A stretch of 64,000 nt of DNA from UBA9655 sp964597045 (GCA_964597045.1 CAZQWE010000009.1:1-64000); one strand, 5' to 3'; counted from the first letter of the stretch, positions 36,065-46,900 are shown. Notes: generated from the sequence alone by a model not told the origin. Made by a program: numbers and translations.

Positions 36065-39000
36065 ATGAAAAAACAATCCCTATTTAAAGCTCTTTTGTTA
36101 GCGACATCAATCCTTGCTTTCCATCCAAGTCTATATGCTGCTGGTGATGATTTAATCGAAACTGACAAGGATATATTTGATATTGGTAAAGTTGGTCGTT
36201 CGAAATTTGTCAAAGATAAGATTGAAGCTCATCGTCTATCAAACAAGGGAAATATTGACATTGGTGAGGAGTTATTTGTTAGGTTTTATACGGGTGGTGT
36301 GGGTCTTGATAGTTTTTTGAGAGCTGTTGACTGTAATCGTGATAAACTCATAGACGTTCTTTTTAGCTATAATCTTAATACTATTGATCCAGGTTGTTTA
36401 GTAAATGGTTATACTGAAATGAAGGGTATATTTTTTGATTTCTTTAAAAACAGAAAAATTCCTGGACAGCTTAGGGACCTTTTTAAAGATCATGATAAAA
36501 TAGCTAAAGCAACAGATAACCCTTTTTCAGAAATGGAAAACGCCACTTTTCATCGAAATTATTATGAGCCATTTGTGCTACAAGTTATTGCCTCAGAAGA
36601 AGTTACCACGCTCCCGAATGTTTTTCTTATCAAATTTGCAAATGGAATGAATAGAAAACTGAGGATCTTTGCTAATGACCAACTCCGCAATGATAATATG
36701 TGGAGAAGTAATAACCTATGGAATGTCCTTTGCGAGGGCAACCAATTCTCTCGTTTGGTAAAGGCAGGAAATGTTCAAGAGATTGAAAGATGTAAGCTTC
36801 TAGAAACGGAAGATCTTCATCGTCTTGAAACCAGAGAAATTGATTACATGGTTGGTGCTTTGAAGCTTGATATGTGCGAGAGGCTCTTTAAGTCAAAAGG
36901 ACTTCCACAGGTTGAAATAGAAAGGCATAACCGTGATATTAAACAGTTGAGACATGTATGGGCTAAGGAATTGGCTCAATCTCCCCTTCACGCAAAAAAA
37001 ACTGCCGCTTTTTATTCTGTTCTTTTAGACATGGCGCTGTCTGAAGTGGTGTCACTTGAGACGGCTATCAAGCAAGGATCTCAAGAGATGGTGGGGGTTC
37101 GTCAACAAGAGCTTCAGAAGGTTAAAGAAAAAATCACCTTTTTTCATAATGCTCTAGAAGATATAGGCACGCATGTTAAGCTAGCGGAGGTAGACCTCTG
37201 TGATATGCTGCTTAAGTTAACGCTTTATTATGAAAGACTTGCTGAGCAGTTTAAGAGGGATAGTGTTTGTCCCGCTCTTGCAGTTGATGTGCAGTTAAAG
37301 AATAAATTGTTTGCTGAACGTCTTAAATTAGAAGCAACTCGATTTGCAAAGGCATTCGATCAACTACAGTCAGGTCTTGTACAAGATATTGATTATAAAC
37401 TCCGCGTCAAAGGTCATGCAGTTGAAAAAAGGTTTGAGGAAAAACAGAAGCGTAATTTAAAGCTTGAAAATGATACGGTACGTTACGTAGACGACCCACT
37501 TCGACCATATGATCCTCCTCGCCGTGTTGCTGTTCACCAGGAATGGAAATTGAATGATGATTTTCAAGTATGTAATCGTATTGTTGAGGCGGAAGTTGTT
37601 AGATTAATTGACGGGAATAAAAAGTACTTTAATCCTATTTACTTAAGTAAAGATCCATTTTTGCCGATAGGACTTCAAGATATCAACGAAGTTTATCCGC
37701 AGGATGTTTCTGACAACGAGTGGTTAAGAACATTTCCTCAAGAGATTTATGACGGTGTTCTATATTTGCTCGTACCACACAATGAGCGAGCAACCCTTCT
37801 CCGAAACATTGGGTTATTTAATCATGTCCAAGATTCGCCTTATTGGTATGAGGATTTCGCTAGAACTACAATCGGTGGTGTAAGTCTTGAGGGGAGAAAG
37901 ATTCCTTTCGTCGATGATGCATCCTTCCTTCAGCTTTTTGGTGATTCAGCTTCAAGGCGTGATATCTTTGATATCTTTAAAAACTTACATTCTGTTTTTA
38001 GTAAAGCGAATATAGGTGCAGACGATGCACTTAGGGATCAAAAAATGAAAGCGAGAAAGCGTTTTAAGCGATTGGTTGCTCGTTACATTGAATTAGAACA
38101 AAATAGTATTGGTGGTGATGTTCAGCTTATTGAAGCGAGAGGAAAAACAAAAGCGGCACTTGCATTTATTCAAAATTATGGGCGCTGTATAGACGGTGTT
38201 TGTGATGGTCTTAATCACTTAGAAGGTGAAATGTTTAGGGATGAGAGCTATCTTGAAGCTGAAATCGGGGGTGTTTTTTCAGACAATGCTCTTCAGTTTT
38301 GCAGTAAATTTGGACAAATGTCTGGGAGCGCTGAATGGAAAACGGTGGCTCCTCAATTTGTGAGGGATAGATTAATGTTTTCTCTTCCCTTACAAGGTGA
38401 GCCAAGACTTCGTTTTTACTGTTTGTTTAATTCAGTCAGTGATCTAGCCGATTCTACATTCTCGCCAAACAATCTAATGCGAACTTTTTTGACCGGGGGG
38501 CGCGTAGCTGTTGCTAACTTCACATCGGTCAACTTTGAAGCGTTTACAGCCGATAAGGCCATTGACCTAATTTTTGATGCTTATAAAAGGGGGCAGAAAA
38601 AAGCAAAGGACGGTGTGACTCTTTCTCATAAAAACATTGTCGCGTTCATTGAGCAGGATCCCTATCTCAACTCCTTTTATGAGGAATTTGGCGACGAGAT
38701 CTTTGATAATGAGGACTATGAGAACGACTTCTTTTGCCCTAAAGAAAAGGGAACTTATAAAAGAGAACTCTTTGCTTATATACTTGAACGACTTGGGTAT
38801 ATTATTGACCCCAAGAGTCGTTGGGATGCAGATGCAAAGAAGAAAAAAGCTGAACAGGTAGAACAAAAAGAAGAAAGAATTAGATCAGCTAAGGTCCCTT
38901 TGACAACTTCTCCTTTAATGCTGACAGGCACTAAGGATGAATTTGAACAAGAGAAAGCTTGTGAATTGCTTGATTTGAACTTTAACTTCGATAGTTTGGT

Positions 39001-40063
39001 GGTTGATCAGACAGAAAGAGATAAAGTTAAGTTTACTTTTGCAAAAAGTGGAACTAATCAGATTGTTTCAGGTGTATTCAATATGCAAGATAACTTTGGT
39101 TTTTATTTTAATAATAGTAAGCTCGTTTACGCACAAGGAACACATGTATGTCAGATACTTGATCCAGTACGTAAGATAAATGTTGACTTACAAAAAGGTG
39201 AGGGGGGCCTCGTTGTTATTAAAACTCTTGGGCTTACTCATTTTAGCGTCTCATCAAGATTACCTATTGTTTATTCTGGACAATTGGAAGATATGCCATC
39301 ACTTGCATTTAAGACACCTCTGTTCTCAAATAGGGGCACTCTTTCCTCAACAAAGCTAAGGTTTGATTGTGAAAAGGTTGAGAATCTTGGGCATATTATT
39401 TCTCTTAATCCAGTTCAATTGGTTAGGGACGGTACGTGTGTGTTCAATAAAGGGCAAGGCTTACTTCTTGTGCCAAGCTTGGCTGGTGATGACACAGTTT
39501 TGTGGGATGACCAATTGGATTATGATCAAATGGATGTTAAGGTATCTGTAGACAATACTGGTATGGCTAATCGTATTGTTCTGAAGCTCAAGCATAAACT
39601 TACTGGCTTGACGCAAAAAGAAGCTTTTGATCTAGAGCCCCATGAGGGAATAGAGTGGAAGGATGGGTCTATAAGAAAAATAAAAAATGGGCCTTATCTG
39701 AGGTTTGCAAATGCACAAAATAATGTGAATGTTGTGCTTGGTTCAAACCAAGAGAAAGCAATTGTTCTTTATGGGTGTTCCGGAATCAATAATTTTGGTT
39801 TGAAAACAAAAGAAAAAGTTGTTCACAGTGGTCAGAAATTACCCTTAAAAAGGGTCAATGTAACTTGTCCTTCCTTTTCTAACGTTGGGTTGATGACAGT
39901 AGATCAACTCGTGTTTAATGGTAAAGAAATTGTTAATTCTGGACATATCTTATCCACTCAACCCATCCAGTTCGTACAAAGGACAACCATTGATAATGGT
40001 GGACTTGTTAAGTCTGAGAATGAAGAATATCCACAAGGGAAACAGAATAAGGATCCAATGTAA
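36065..40063 (+). CDS. Large secreted protein ending in two copies of the subtilase repeat domain
   Basis: A 1332-residue protein with a signal peptide (SLFKALLLATSILAFHPSLYA). The first 950 residues are unfamiliar, mostly helical and charged, with no enzyme motif found. Residues about 971-1139 and 1150-1320 are two copies of the repeat domain of the preceding subtilase: YSGQLEDMPSL, NRGTLSSTKLRF, VENLGHIISLNP and GLLLVPS in the first, more diverged HSGQKL, FSNVGLMTVDQLVFNGK, VNSGHILSTQP and NGGLVKS in the second. It lies 145 bases after the subtilase gene in the same direction, possibly with its own promoter, and ends in a strong terminator. A paired secreted system is inferred. Confidence 0.75.
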   Translation: MKKQSLFKALLLATSILAFHPSLYAAGDDLIETDKDIFDIGKVGRSKFVKDKIEAHRLSNKGNIDIGEELFVRFYTGGVGLDSFLRAVDCNRDKLIDVLFSYNLNTIDPGCLVNGYTEMKGIFFDFFKNRKIPGQLRDLFKDHDKIAKATDNPFSEMENATFHRNYYEPFVLQVIASEEVTTLPNVFLIKFANGMNRKLRIFANDQLRNDNMWRSNNLWNVLCEGNQFSRLVKAGNVQEIERCKLLETEDLHRLETREIDYMVGALKLDMCERLFKSKGLPQVEIERHNRDIKQLRHVWAKELAQSPLHAKKTAAFYSVLLDMALSEVVSLETAIKQGSQEMVGVRQQELQKVKEKITFFHNALEDIGTHVKLAEVDLCDMLLKLTLYYERLAEQFKRDSVCPALAVDVQLKNKLFAERLKLEATRFAKAFDQLQSGLVQDIDYKLRVKGHAVEKRFEEKQKRNLKLENDTVRYVDDPLRPYDPPRRVAVHQEWKLNDDFQVCNRIVEAEVVRLIDGNKKYFNPIYLSKDPFLPIGLQDINEVYPQDVSDNEWLRTFPQEIYDGVLYLLVPHNERATLLRNIGLFNHVQDSPYWYEDFARTTIGGVSLEGRKIPFVDDASFLQLFGDSASRRDIFDIFKNLHSVFSKANIGADDALRDQKMKARKRFKRLVARYIELEQNSIGGDVQLIEARGKTKAALAFIQNYGRCIDGVCDGLNHLEGEMFRDESYLEAEIGGVFSDNALQFCSKFGQMSGSAEWKTVAPQFVRDRLMFSLPLQGEPRLRFYCLFNSVSDLADSTFSPNNLMRTFLTGGRVAVANFTSVNFEAFTADKAIDLIFDAYKRGQKKAKDGVTLSHKNIVAFIEQDPYLNSFYEEFGDEIFDNEDYENDFFCPKEKGTYKRELFAYILERLGYIIDPKSRWDADAKKKKAEQVEQKEERIRSAKVPLTTSPLMLTGTKDEFEQEKACELLDLNFNFDSLVVDQTERDKVKFTFAKSGTNQIVSGVFNMQDNFGFYFNNSKLVYAQGTHVCQILDPVRKINVDLQKGEGGLVVIKTLGLTHFSVSSRLPIVYSGQLEDMPSLAFKTPLFSNRGTLSSTKLRFDCEKVENLGHIISLNPVQLVRDGTCVFNKGQGLLLVPSLAGDDTVLWDDQLDYDQMDVKVSVDNTGMANRIVLKLKHKLTGLTQKEAFDLEPHEGIEWKDGSIRKIKNGPYLRFANAQNNVNVVLGSNQEKAIVLYGCSGINNFGLKTKEKVVHSGQKLPLKRVNVTCPSFSNVGLMTVDQLVFNGKEIVNSGHILSTQPIQFVQRTTIDNGGLVKSENEEYPQGKQNKDPM
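38975..40023 (+). repeat. Two further copies of the subtilase-type C-terminal domain
   Basis: Copies at about 38975-39480 and 39514-40023 align by landmarks with the three copies at 34372-35916. The spacing of the GQ motif is about 184 residues here against 174-176 in the subtilase. The last copy is the most diverged. Confidence 0.75.
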
Positions 40064-40071
40064 TTAATCAT

Positions 40072-40107
40072 AAGGGCTTCTGGTTATTCATCAGAGGCCC
40101 TTTTTTT
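40072..40107 (+). terminator. Rho-independent terminator
   Basis: An 11-bp stem (aagggcttctg / cagaggccctt, one G-U pair) is followed by a run of seven T. It closes the gene ending at 40063 and touches the convergent rpoH stop. Confidence 0.85.
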
Positions 40108-40999
40108 ATTCAATAATTCTCTTTTGAAGAGCTGATGATTTGACAGCCTTTTGCAATTTCTCAAAGGCTCTGATTTCGATTTGGCGAATTCTCTCACGGG
40201 AAACACCCAGAGTTTCTGACAAAGATTCCAGGGTTTCAGGTGGTTCTTTAAGGCGACGTTCAACAATAATTTGCCTTTCTCGGTCATTTAAGGAATTTAA
40301 AGCTGTCACGAGCAAAGCATTTTTATGTTTGTGATCGTCTTGTTCTATAATCTTATTTTCATGAGTTGAATCTTCATCTACGAGCCAGTCTTGCCATTCT
40401 TCAGCTCCTTCTTCCTTTAAAGGAACATTAAGAGATTGGTCTTGGCCACTGAGACGCTTACTCATCTCAATCACTTCTTCTTGGGAAACGTTTAATTCGC
40501 TGGCTATATCCTTGATAGATTGATTTGTAAGGGTGAGTTCCTCAATGGATTGCATTTCATTTTTGAGTCGCCTCAAATTGAAGAAAAGCTTCTTCTGAGC
40601 TGCTGTTGTACCGATTTTAACCAAGGACCATGAATGAAGAATATACTCTTGAATATTGGCGCGAATCCACCAAATAGCATAGGTTGAAAAACGAAACCCT
40701 TTATCGGGATCAAACTTTCTTAAAGCTTGCATGAGTCCCACGTTTCCTTCTGCTATGAGATCAATAATAGGCAGGCCGTATCCCCTGTAACCTCCCGCAA
40801 TCTTCGCGACAAGTCGGAGGTGTGATGCAACAAGCATTTCTGCTGCTTTTGGGTCTTGATGTTCCTGCCACCTTTTTGCAAGGATGAACTCTTCTTCAGC
40901 TTCCAACATGGGAAAGCGTTTAATTTCTGCTAAATAACGAGCCAGACCGTCACCGACCGCTGGAAGAGCTGGTAATGGTATGTTTTGATCCTCTGACAC
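40106..40999 (-). CDS. rpoH: RNA polymerase heat-shock sigma factor RpoH (sigma-32)
   Basis: A 297-residue group 3 sigma factor. Region 2 reads LRLVAKIAGGYRGYGLPIID, LIAEGNVGLMQALRKFDPDK and FSTYAIWWIRANIQEYIL; the RpoH box QKKLFFNLRRLK follows; region 4 ends in SLSETLGVSRERIRQIEIRA. It directs RNA polymerase to heat-shock and chaperone promoters. It is 27 bases downstream of rluD on the same strand. No special RNA thermometer is evident. Confidence 0.95.
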   Translation of the reverse strand: MSEDQNIPLPALPAVGDGLARYLAEIKRFPMLEAEEEFILAKRWQEHQDPKAAEMLVASHLRLVAKIAGGYRGYGLPIIDLIAEGNVGLMQALRKFDPDKGFRFSTYAIWWIRANIQEYILHSWSLVKIGTTAAQKKLFFNLRRLKNEMQSIEELTLTNQSIKDIASELNVSQEEVIEMSKRLSGQDQSLNVPLKEEGAEEWQDWLVDEDSTHENKIIEQDDHKHKNALLVTALNSLNDRERQIIVERRLKEPPETLESLSETLGVSRERIRQIEIRAFEKLQKAVKSSALQKRIIE

Positions 41000-41026
41000 G
41001 TGAGCTCACTTTCATTGTTAATCTCA

Positions 41027-41992
41027 TCAGCATAGCACATTTATTAACTCTCGCATATCCTCTGGAAGTTCGGATGTAAAGACCATCTTTTCCTGGGTGC
41101 GGGGGTGGTTAAATCGTAACTCTTTCGCATGCAGGGCTTGTCTACCAACTGTCCATTCTTCATTAAGATAAGTCTTGAGTTTTTCAGAAATCCCTTTTGG
41201 TGTTTTACCATAAAGAGAGTCCCCCATGAGAGGATGCCCCTTTGATTGTAAATGAACGCGAATTTGATGAGTGCGACCTGTTTCTAATCGGCATTCCACA
41301 AGGGTCGCAACCGCTTCAAAATAGCGAAGAACTTTGACGTGTGTCCGTGCTTCTTTACCATTAGTACGAATTGCCATTCTTTTGCGATTGCGTACATCTC
41401 GACCAATAGGACCTTCTATAATGCATTCCTTTGGTAATAGTCTTCCCCAGACAAGAGCGTGGTAAACACGGCCCATTTCACGTGTTGAGAGCTGATGGGA
41501 AAGGTTATGATGGGCTGTATCATTCTTAGCAACAACCATTAGACCACTTGTCTCTTTGTCAAGTCGATGAACAATTCCGGGACGTTTCACGCCATTGATG
41601 CCTGAAAGGCTAGTGCCGCAATGGGCAAGTAAAGCATTAACTAAGGTACCGTCCAAATTGCCCGGAGCAGGGTGGACAACAAGTCCTGCAGGCTTGTTAA
41701 TGACGATCACATCCTCATCTTCATAACAAATATTAAGTGGGATGGCTTGAGCTTCGGGCTTGGCATCGACGGATTCAGGAATGGATATTTCAAGAGTTTG
41801 GCCTGGTTTAACTTTTTGAGAAACACTACAAGTTCTCTTGTTATCAAGAGAAATGTTCCCATTTTGAATAAGACTTTGGACGCGGGTCCGGGACAGATGG
41901 GGTAGGTGTTTGATCACTGCTTTATCAAGGCGTAGTCCTTCATCCTGTTCTTGGAAATGGAGCCTATGAGAGAATACTGAAGTCGACAGCAT
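41027..41992 (-). CDS. rluD: 23S rRNA pseudouridine synthase RluD
   Basis: A 321-residue RluA-family enzyme: an S4 RNA-binding domain at about 17-75 (RLDKAVIKHLPHLSRTRVQ) and the catalytic HRLDKETSG with Asp145. VINKPAGLVVHPAPGN is also typical. RluD makes pseudouridines in helix 69 of 23S rRNA. It sits just before rpoH, a gene order common in alphaproteobacteria. Confidence 0.94.
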   Translation of the reverse strand: MLSTSVFSHRLHFQEQDEGLRLDKAVIKHLPHLSRTRVQSLIQNGNISLDNKRTCSVSQKVKPGQTLEISIPESVDAKPEAQAIPLNICYEDEDVIVINKPAGLVVHPAPGNLDGTLVNALLAHCGTSLSGINGVKRPGIVHRLDKETSGLMVVAKNDTAHHNLSHQLSTREMGRVYHALVWGRLLPKECIIEGPIGRDVRNRKRMAIRTNGKEARTHVKVLRYFEAVATLVECRLETGRTHQIRVHLQSKGHPLMGDSLYGKTPKGISEKLKTYLNEEWTVGRQALHAKELRFNHPRTQEKMVFTSELPEDMRELINVLC

Positions 41993-42102
41993 AGTTTATC
42001 CTTAATTACTATTGTTTTATTTATAATATATTTGTACGCCGTGTCAATGAATGGTTTCTAAAAGGTATGCATATTGATCATAAGTCGTATGAAAAAAGAT
42101 TG

Positions 42103-42131
42103 TTGGAAATATTTCGAAAAATAATTATATA
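42103..42131 (+). promoter_or_regulatory. Possible promoter of the proline-rich protein
   Basis: TTGGAA (42103-42108), 17 bases, then TATATA (42126-42131) in a very AT-rich tract 75 bases before the ATG. Several other A/T hexamers nearby could serve instead. Confidence 0.35.
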
Positions 42132-42206
42132 TATGATATTATATATTATAAGCTTATATGTTAATTAACTCTGGTCCTCTGGTGTTGAGGTTTTTTAGGT
42201 GATACG

Positions 42207-43763
42207 ATGTTTGTGCATGTTGTTGCAAGTTTGTTTGCTGCTGTTTATACTTTAGAACTCATTAAAATTAATACTCCCCTTGTGGTTGCTGCTTCTGAAT
42301 CAAATAAACAAAGAACTCAACGATCAGGTTCTGGAGGCGAAGGCACTCATTCAAAATCTCCCCATAAAAAGGAACGAAAAGATTTATTTGAGGACAATGC
42401 TCCAGGTGTGAAGAGAAGTTTGCCTCAAGAAGAGATGCTCTCTTTATCAACGATACCTATTAATACTGCTCTTCCTTACAGTCAAAAAGAGAACGAGGCC
42501 AGACGCCCTTCAAAAAGACAAAGGTTTTCAACAGAAAATTATGAGCAACCCTTTGAGAATCAAGCGCCAAGGCTTACCTCTCCCGCCCATCCTGAAGAGG
42601 GAAGTGTGGATGCAGTATCACGCGGTGGTAAGTTCTCGCGGTCAAATGAAATGAGTGCTGATAGGGAGGCTGTTGTTGACGATGTATTTTTAAGTCTTCT
42701 CAATGAACACCTGAAAAACAAAGTTCCGCCTGTGCCAGAAAGAGATGAAGAGGAAATTGAACAACTCTTTGCAGAGCTTGAAGCTGAAGCTGATTTGCCT
42801 CCTCCTCCTCTCCCTCCTCGAGACGATGAACTTGTTGATGCGCCAGATGCTCCCCCACCACCTCCACCTGCAGTTGTAAAGGCGCCAGGAAAGCCTGCTG
42901 CACTTAAGAAAGGCCCCAAAAAGGAAATTCCTGAAAAGCCAATCGATATGATGGATCAGCTTAAGGGGCTTCTTGCTAAAAGAAATGCAGGTGAGTTTCA
43001 ACTTCGCAAAGCGGATAGGGCTCAAGGGGCAAAAGCTCAAGTTGAGAAAAAGCTCACAAAAGAAGAGATGATTGCGAATTATAAAAAAGAGATAGATCGT
43101 AACACTGCTAAAATTGAAAGACTTGAGCAAGAGACAGTTCCAGATTTGGATGCAAAAATTGCAGATGCTGATTTAACTGGGGCTGACAAATCAGGATTTG
43201 TTAAGGGTCTTGCTGCTGCGAAGAAGGAAATAGAAAGACTCAGAACCACTAACAGAAATTTGAATGCAGCTGTTAAGCTGACTGAACGTCAAATCGCAGC
43301 TGGTGCTGTCAGGAAAGCAAAAGCGGATGCAGGTAATGAAGTAGCCCCAACTCAACAGCAAATTAAGAAACGTGTCTTAAATGCACAAGAGATTGCAGAC
43401 GCAAAAATTCAACTGAAAGGGTCTTCAAAGATTTTTGATATGTTGAGTGAACAAAGCCAATTTTATCTTGTAAAACAGGATAAACAAGTTTTTGAAAAGC
43501 TCTCTCTTTTGAAGCCTCAAGAGATTGAACAGTTAGAGGAACAACTTGCAAAAGAGCCCAAAACCACGAGATATGGTGATTTGAGGAAGAGTGAAGTTCT
43601 TGCGCGTGTCGATGTCGCAAAAAGAAAGGCTGCACTTGCTGTTGCTCAGGCTGTGCCTGGTAATGACGCGGCAGCTGGTGATGAAGAAAATCAACAACCT
43701 GTCGCCCATCATGGGCTCCTCGGATTAGGTCACGGGCATCATCATGATAATAATGATGAATAA
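42207..43763 (+). CDS. Proline-rich coiled-coil protein, candidate effector with a WH2-like motif
   Basis: A 518-residue protein that I do not recognise as a named family. Residues 1-30 are hydrophobic and may be an export signal. Residues 197-222 hold two proline tracts (LPPPPLPP and APPPPPPA), followed at 250-268 by QLKGLLAKRNAGEFQLRKAD, which loosely fits the actin-binding WH2 pattern LL..I..G..LKK with one extra residue. Long charged coiled coils follow (about 275-370 and 390-480), and the tail is His-rich (GLGHGHHHD). Polyproline followed by WH2 is the layout of bacterial actin nucleators such as RickA, but the motif is imperfect. AGGTGA precedes the ATG, and a terminator closes the gene. 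Confidence 0.7.
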   Translation: MFVHVVASLFAAVYTLELIKINTPLVVAASESNKQRTQRSGSGGEGTHSKSPHKKERKDLFEDNAPGVKRSLPQEEMLSLSTIPINTALPYSQKENEARRPSKRQRFSTENYEQPFENQAPRLTSPAHPEEGSVDAVSRGGKFSRSNEMSADREAVVDDVFLSLLNEHLKNKVPPVPERDEEEIEQLFAELEAEADLPPPPLPPRDDELVDAPDAPPPPPPAVVKAPGKPAALKKGPKKEIPEKPIDMMDQLKGLLAKRNAGEFQLRKADRAQGAKAQVEKKLTKEEMIANYKKEIDRNTAKIERLEQETVPDLDAKIADADLTGADKSGFVKGLAAAKKEIERLRTTNRNLNAAVKLTERQIAAGAVRKAKADAGNEVAPTQQQIKKRVLNAQEIADAKIQLKGSSKIFDMLSEQSQFYLVKQDKQVFEKLSLLKPQEIEQLEEQLAKEPKTTRYGDLRKSEVLARVDVAKRKAALAVAQAVPGNDAAAGDEENQQPVAHHGLLGLGHGHHHDNNDE

Positions 43764-43786
43764 AATAAATACTTAAATAAATATTT

Positions 43787-43814
43787 AAAAAAGGCTCCTC
43801 ATGGAGCCTTTTTT
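43787..43814 (+). terminator. Rho-independent terminator
   Basis: The stem aaaaaaggctcc / ggagcctttttt with a TCAT loop ends in six T. It follows the proline-rich gene by 23 bases. Confidence 0.85.
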
Positions 43815-43999
43815 GTTGTCTATACATTTGCCAGTACAATTAGTATTTTATTAAGCTATTTAATTTATACAACTCTAGTATGCAAAAAATGGTGTTGAAA
43901 GTGGTATGAAATTCGGTTAACTATTAAAAAGTTTAGATAAATTTGTTTAAAATTTTGTTCAATATCCAATTTGTCTGATCAAACAAAGGGGAATTTTTT

Positions 44000-46900
44000 A
44001 TGGCGTTCTATGACTCTCTTCCAGAGTTGATAAAAATTTTGATGTCGACCACCAGTATTGGTATAGGTGGCGAGTCTCATGTTACGACTGCTGAGTTACA
44101 GGCATTATCACCTGATTCACAAAACAAATTTAAAATTGAAAGCACTAATACCTCTCGAATGTCCTTAAAGCGAGGAGGAGAGGGCAGGGGCAAGTCAGGC
44201 TCTAAAAAGACTCAACGCTTAAGTTCTACGGCTGGGCTTGTTTATCGGGGGAATGTAAAGGGAGAAATAGAGTCACAGCAGCCTATAGTTTTAAAAGATT
44301 ACGATAGTCGTCCAAAGCCAATTCAAGTTATTGAAAGGGATAAAATAACTCATATCCCTGAGTCCATTAAGGTGACTCATGCGCCTAATATACTTTCAGC
44401 GCCGAAATTAGAATTCCCAAGTTCTCCAGAAATCAAGCCTGTCGTCACTCAAGCTATTGACAGTCCTTATGTGCCTGCGGGCCAAGCAAGGCAGAAGGTT
44501 ATGGAGCAAACGATGTCAGCCCAATTAGTTTACTCTCAAAATGAAAAACCTATTTCTGAGCCTAGAGTTAAAAACCTTGATGTAAGGGCAGAGAGGCTTC
44601 TCCCTATTGAGGTTTTGCAAGATCAGCCTCAAATTCTTGAAGAAATTGATTTGCCTCAACCACGTGCTCAGGTTCCTGTAAATGTTGTTCAGGAACCCAT
44701 TCAAGAGCAAAGGCTCCATGCCCCCCTTGAAGTTGTTGATGTGCTTGAAGAACAAGCAGCTGAGGCGCTCCAGGCTGAAGATGTAGTTCTAGGGCCAGTG
44801 CCTGAGAGAATTCAATACGTTGAGGCTGAACCTGTTGGTCAAGCTGTACCAAACCCAGTCAATGAAGATGTGGTTCAAGCAGATCCCGCTCACCAGTTTG
44901 TTCAGGAAGAACCTGTTGAACAAGCTGTCGTTCAGCCTGTTGGTCAAGCTGTACCAAACCCAGTCAATGAAGATGTGGTTCAAGCAGATCCCGCTCACCA
45001 GTTTGTTCAGGAAGAACCTGTTGAGCAGGTTGCTCTTCAACCTGTTGATCAAGTTGTGCCCAATCCAGTCAATGAAGATGTGGCTCATGAAGATCCCGCT
45101 CACCAGTTTGTTCAGGAAGAACCTGTTGAGCAGGTTGCTCTTCAACCTGTTGATCAAGTTGTGCCCAATCCAGTCAATGAAGATGTGGCTCATGAAGATC
45201 CCGCTCACCAGTTTGTTCAGGAAGAACCTGTTGAGCAGGTTGCTCTTCAGCCTGGTGATCAAGTTGTGCCCAATCCAGTAAATGAAATTGTGGCTCATGC
45301 AGATCCCGCCCACCAATTTGTTCAGGAAGAACCTGTTGAACAAGCTGTCGTTCAGCCTGTTGATCAAGTTTTGCCCAATCCAGTCAATGAAGATGTGGCT
45401 CATGAAGATCCCGCTCACCAGTTTGTTCAGGAAGAACCTGTTGAGCAGGTTGCTCTTCAGCCTGGTGATCAAGTTGTGCCCAATCCAGTAAATGAAATTG
45501 TGGCTCAAGCAGATCCCGCCCACCAGTTTGTTCAGGAAGAACCTGTTGAACAGGTTGCTCTTCAGCCCGTTGATCAAGCTGTGCCCAATCCAGTAAATGA
45601 AATTGTGGCTCAAGCAGATCTCGCCCACCAGCTTGTTCAGGAAGAGCCTGTTGAACAGGTTGTTCTTCAGCCTGTTGGTCAAGCTGTACCAAACCCAGTC
45701 AATGAAGATGTGGTTCAAGTTGTTCCTGTTAACCATCCTGTTCAGGAAGGACAATCAATCCTTGCAACCCCCCAACCTTCTACAATTCAACAACTGACTG
45801 GGGAGGTTATTGGTACGAATGAAGAAGGTGATCTAGAGCATGACTCTCAAACAGTTCAACTTACTCCAACAAAGCGAATTCATTCTGTTGAAGTGGTTGA
45901 AAGTAGTAAGAGGAAAAGAAAGCCAGCTGTCCTAGACCAACAGCAAGTCTCTGAAGAGGAAAATAGACCAGTTCAAGTTAATCGGCCTCGTTCACTTGCA
46001 AAAAGGAGTCTTTCTGCTGAATTTGAGTCAGGGCATTCTTTAGAAGCCCAATCATCTCATCACCAGGAAGAGTTAGTTTCATCAAATGTTACAGGAGTGT
46101 CTGATGAGGATACTTCAAGTGTCGTACAGCACCAGCTTACGAATACACCGTCCCCAATTTCAAATTTATTTAGACTTGTTCAGGCTCAATCCCCTACCTC
46201 TCCCTCTCAGATAGAGGTTGAACCTGAAGTGATTGATGATGACACGCAAATCACTTCAGTAAAGTTAAACTTTGACTTTTTAAATGAAACCCAGGATGTT
46301 GCTATCTCTCCAGTGGTGATGCAACCCCTAGAGGAAGGCACTACACCATCGCCTCAACAGGGACAGGTAAGTAATGCTGAAATTGATGAACTTATCGAAT
46401 CAGCGGAAGAGATTATTTACCTGACATCATTGCGTTTGGGTACTTTAAAATTTGGTGTTGATTTCTATGAGACGGCGACGAATCGAGAAAACTTTACTAT
46501 GCTTGAAGAGCAGAAAAGAGACTTGAGTGGTAAGTTACAAGTCTTGAAAGCGAAGTTAATGGATGTACAGCGGACTGCTGATGATGAGCCAGATCCCCGG
46601 ATTACTAAGTTTAATGCTATGTGCACCTTCCTAGATGAACTAGCTGACTTTAAAAAAGATGCTCGATCACGTTCAATATCCGTTTGGAACACGCCTAAGA
46701 AACCTGAGGCTGTTTATAAGTCGCCTGGAAAGATTAAACTCTCTAAGCCTAGGTTAAAGCCCGCACCCCTCCCCGGTGATCTCTTTGATGAGGCTACAAC
46801 TGAAATTGCAAGGAATACGAGAAAAACCTTCACGAGAACAGGTACCTTAAAGACTCAAAGACATGCAAAAAAAGAAATGCCTCAAACAACTCCGTTAAGG

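Noticed and set aside
42560..42919. Gly/Ser-rich antisense ORF of 119 residues
   Set aside because: It is the reverse reading of the proline tracts (CCT/CCA repeats become Gly/Ser) in a supported gene.
44834..45750. CRISPR-like array
   Set aside because: The 105-nt units are contiguous coding repeats without unique spacers and without cas genes.
44789..45754. 321-residue antisense ORF and other open frames over the 105-nt repeats
   Set aside because: A repeat period divisible by three without stops in several frames keeps all of them open; the plus-strand frame continues far beyond the repeats and has a ribosome site.
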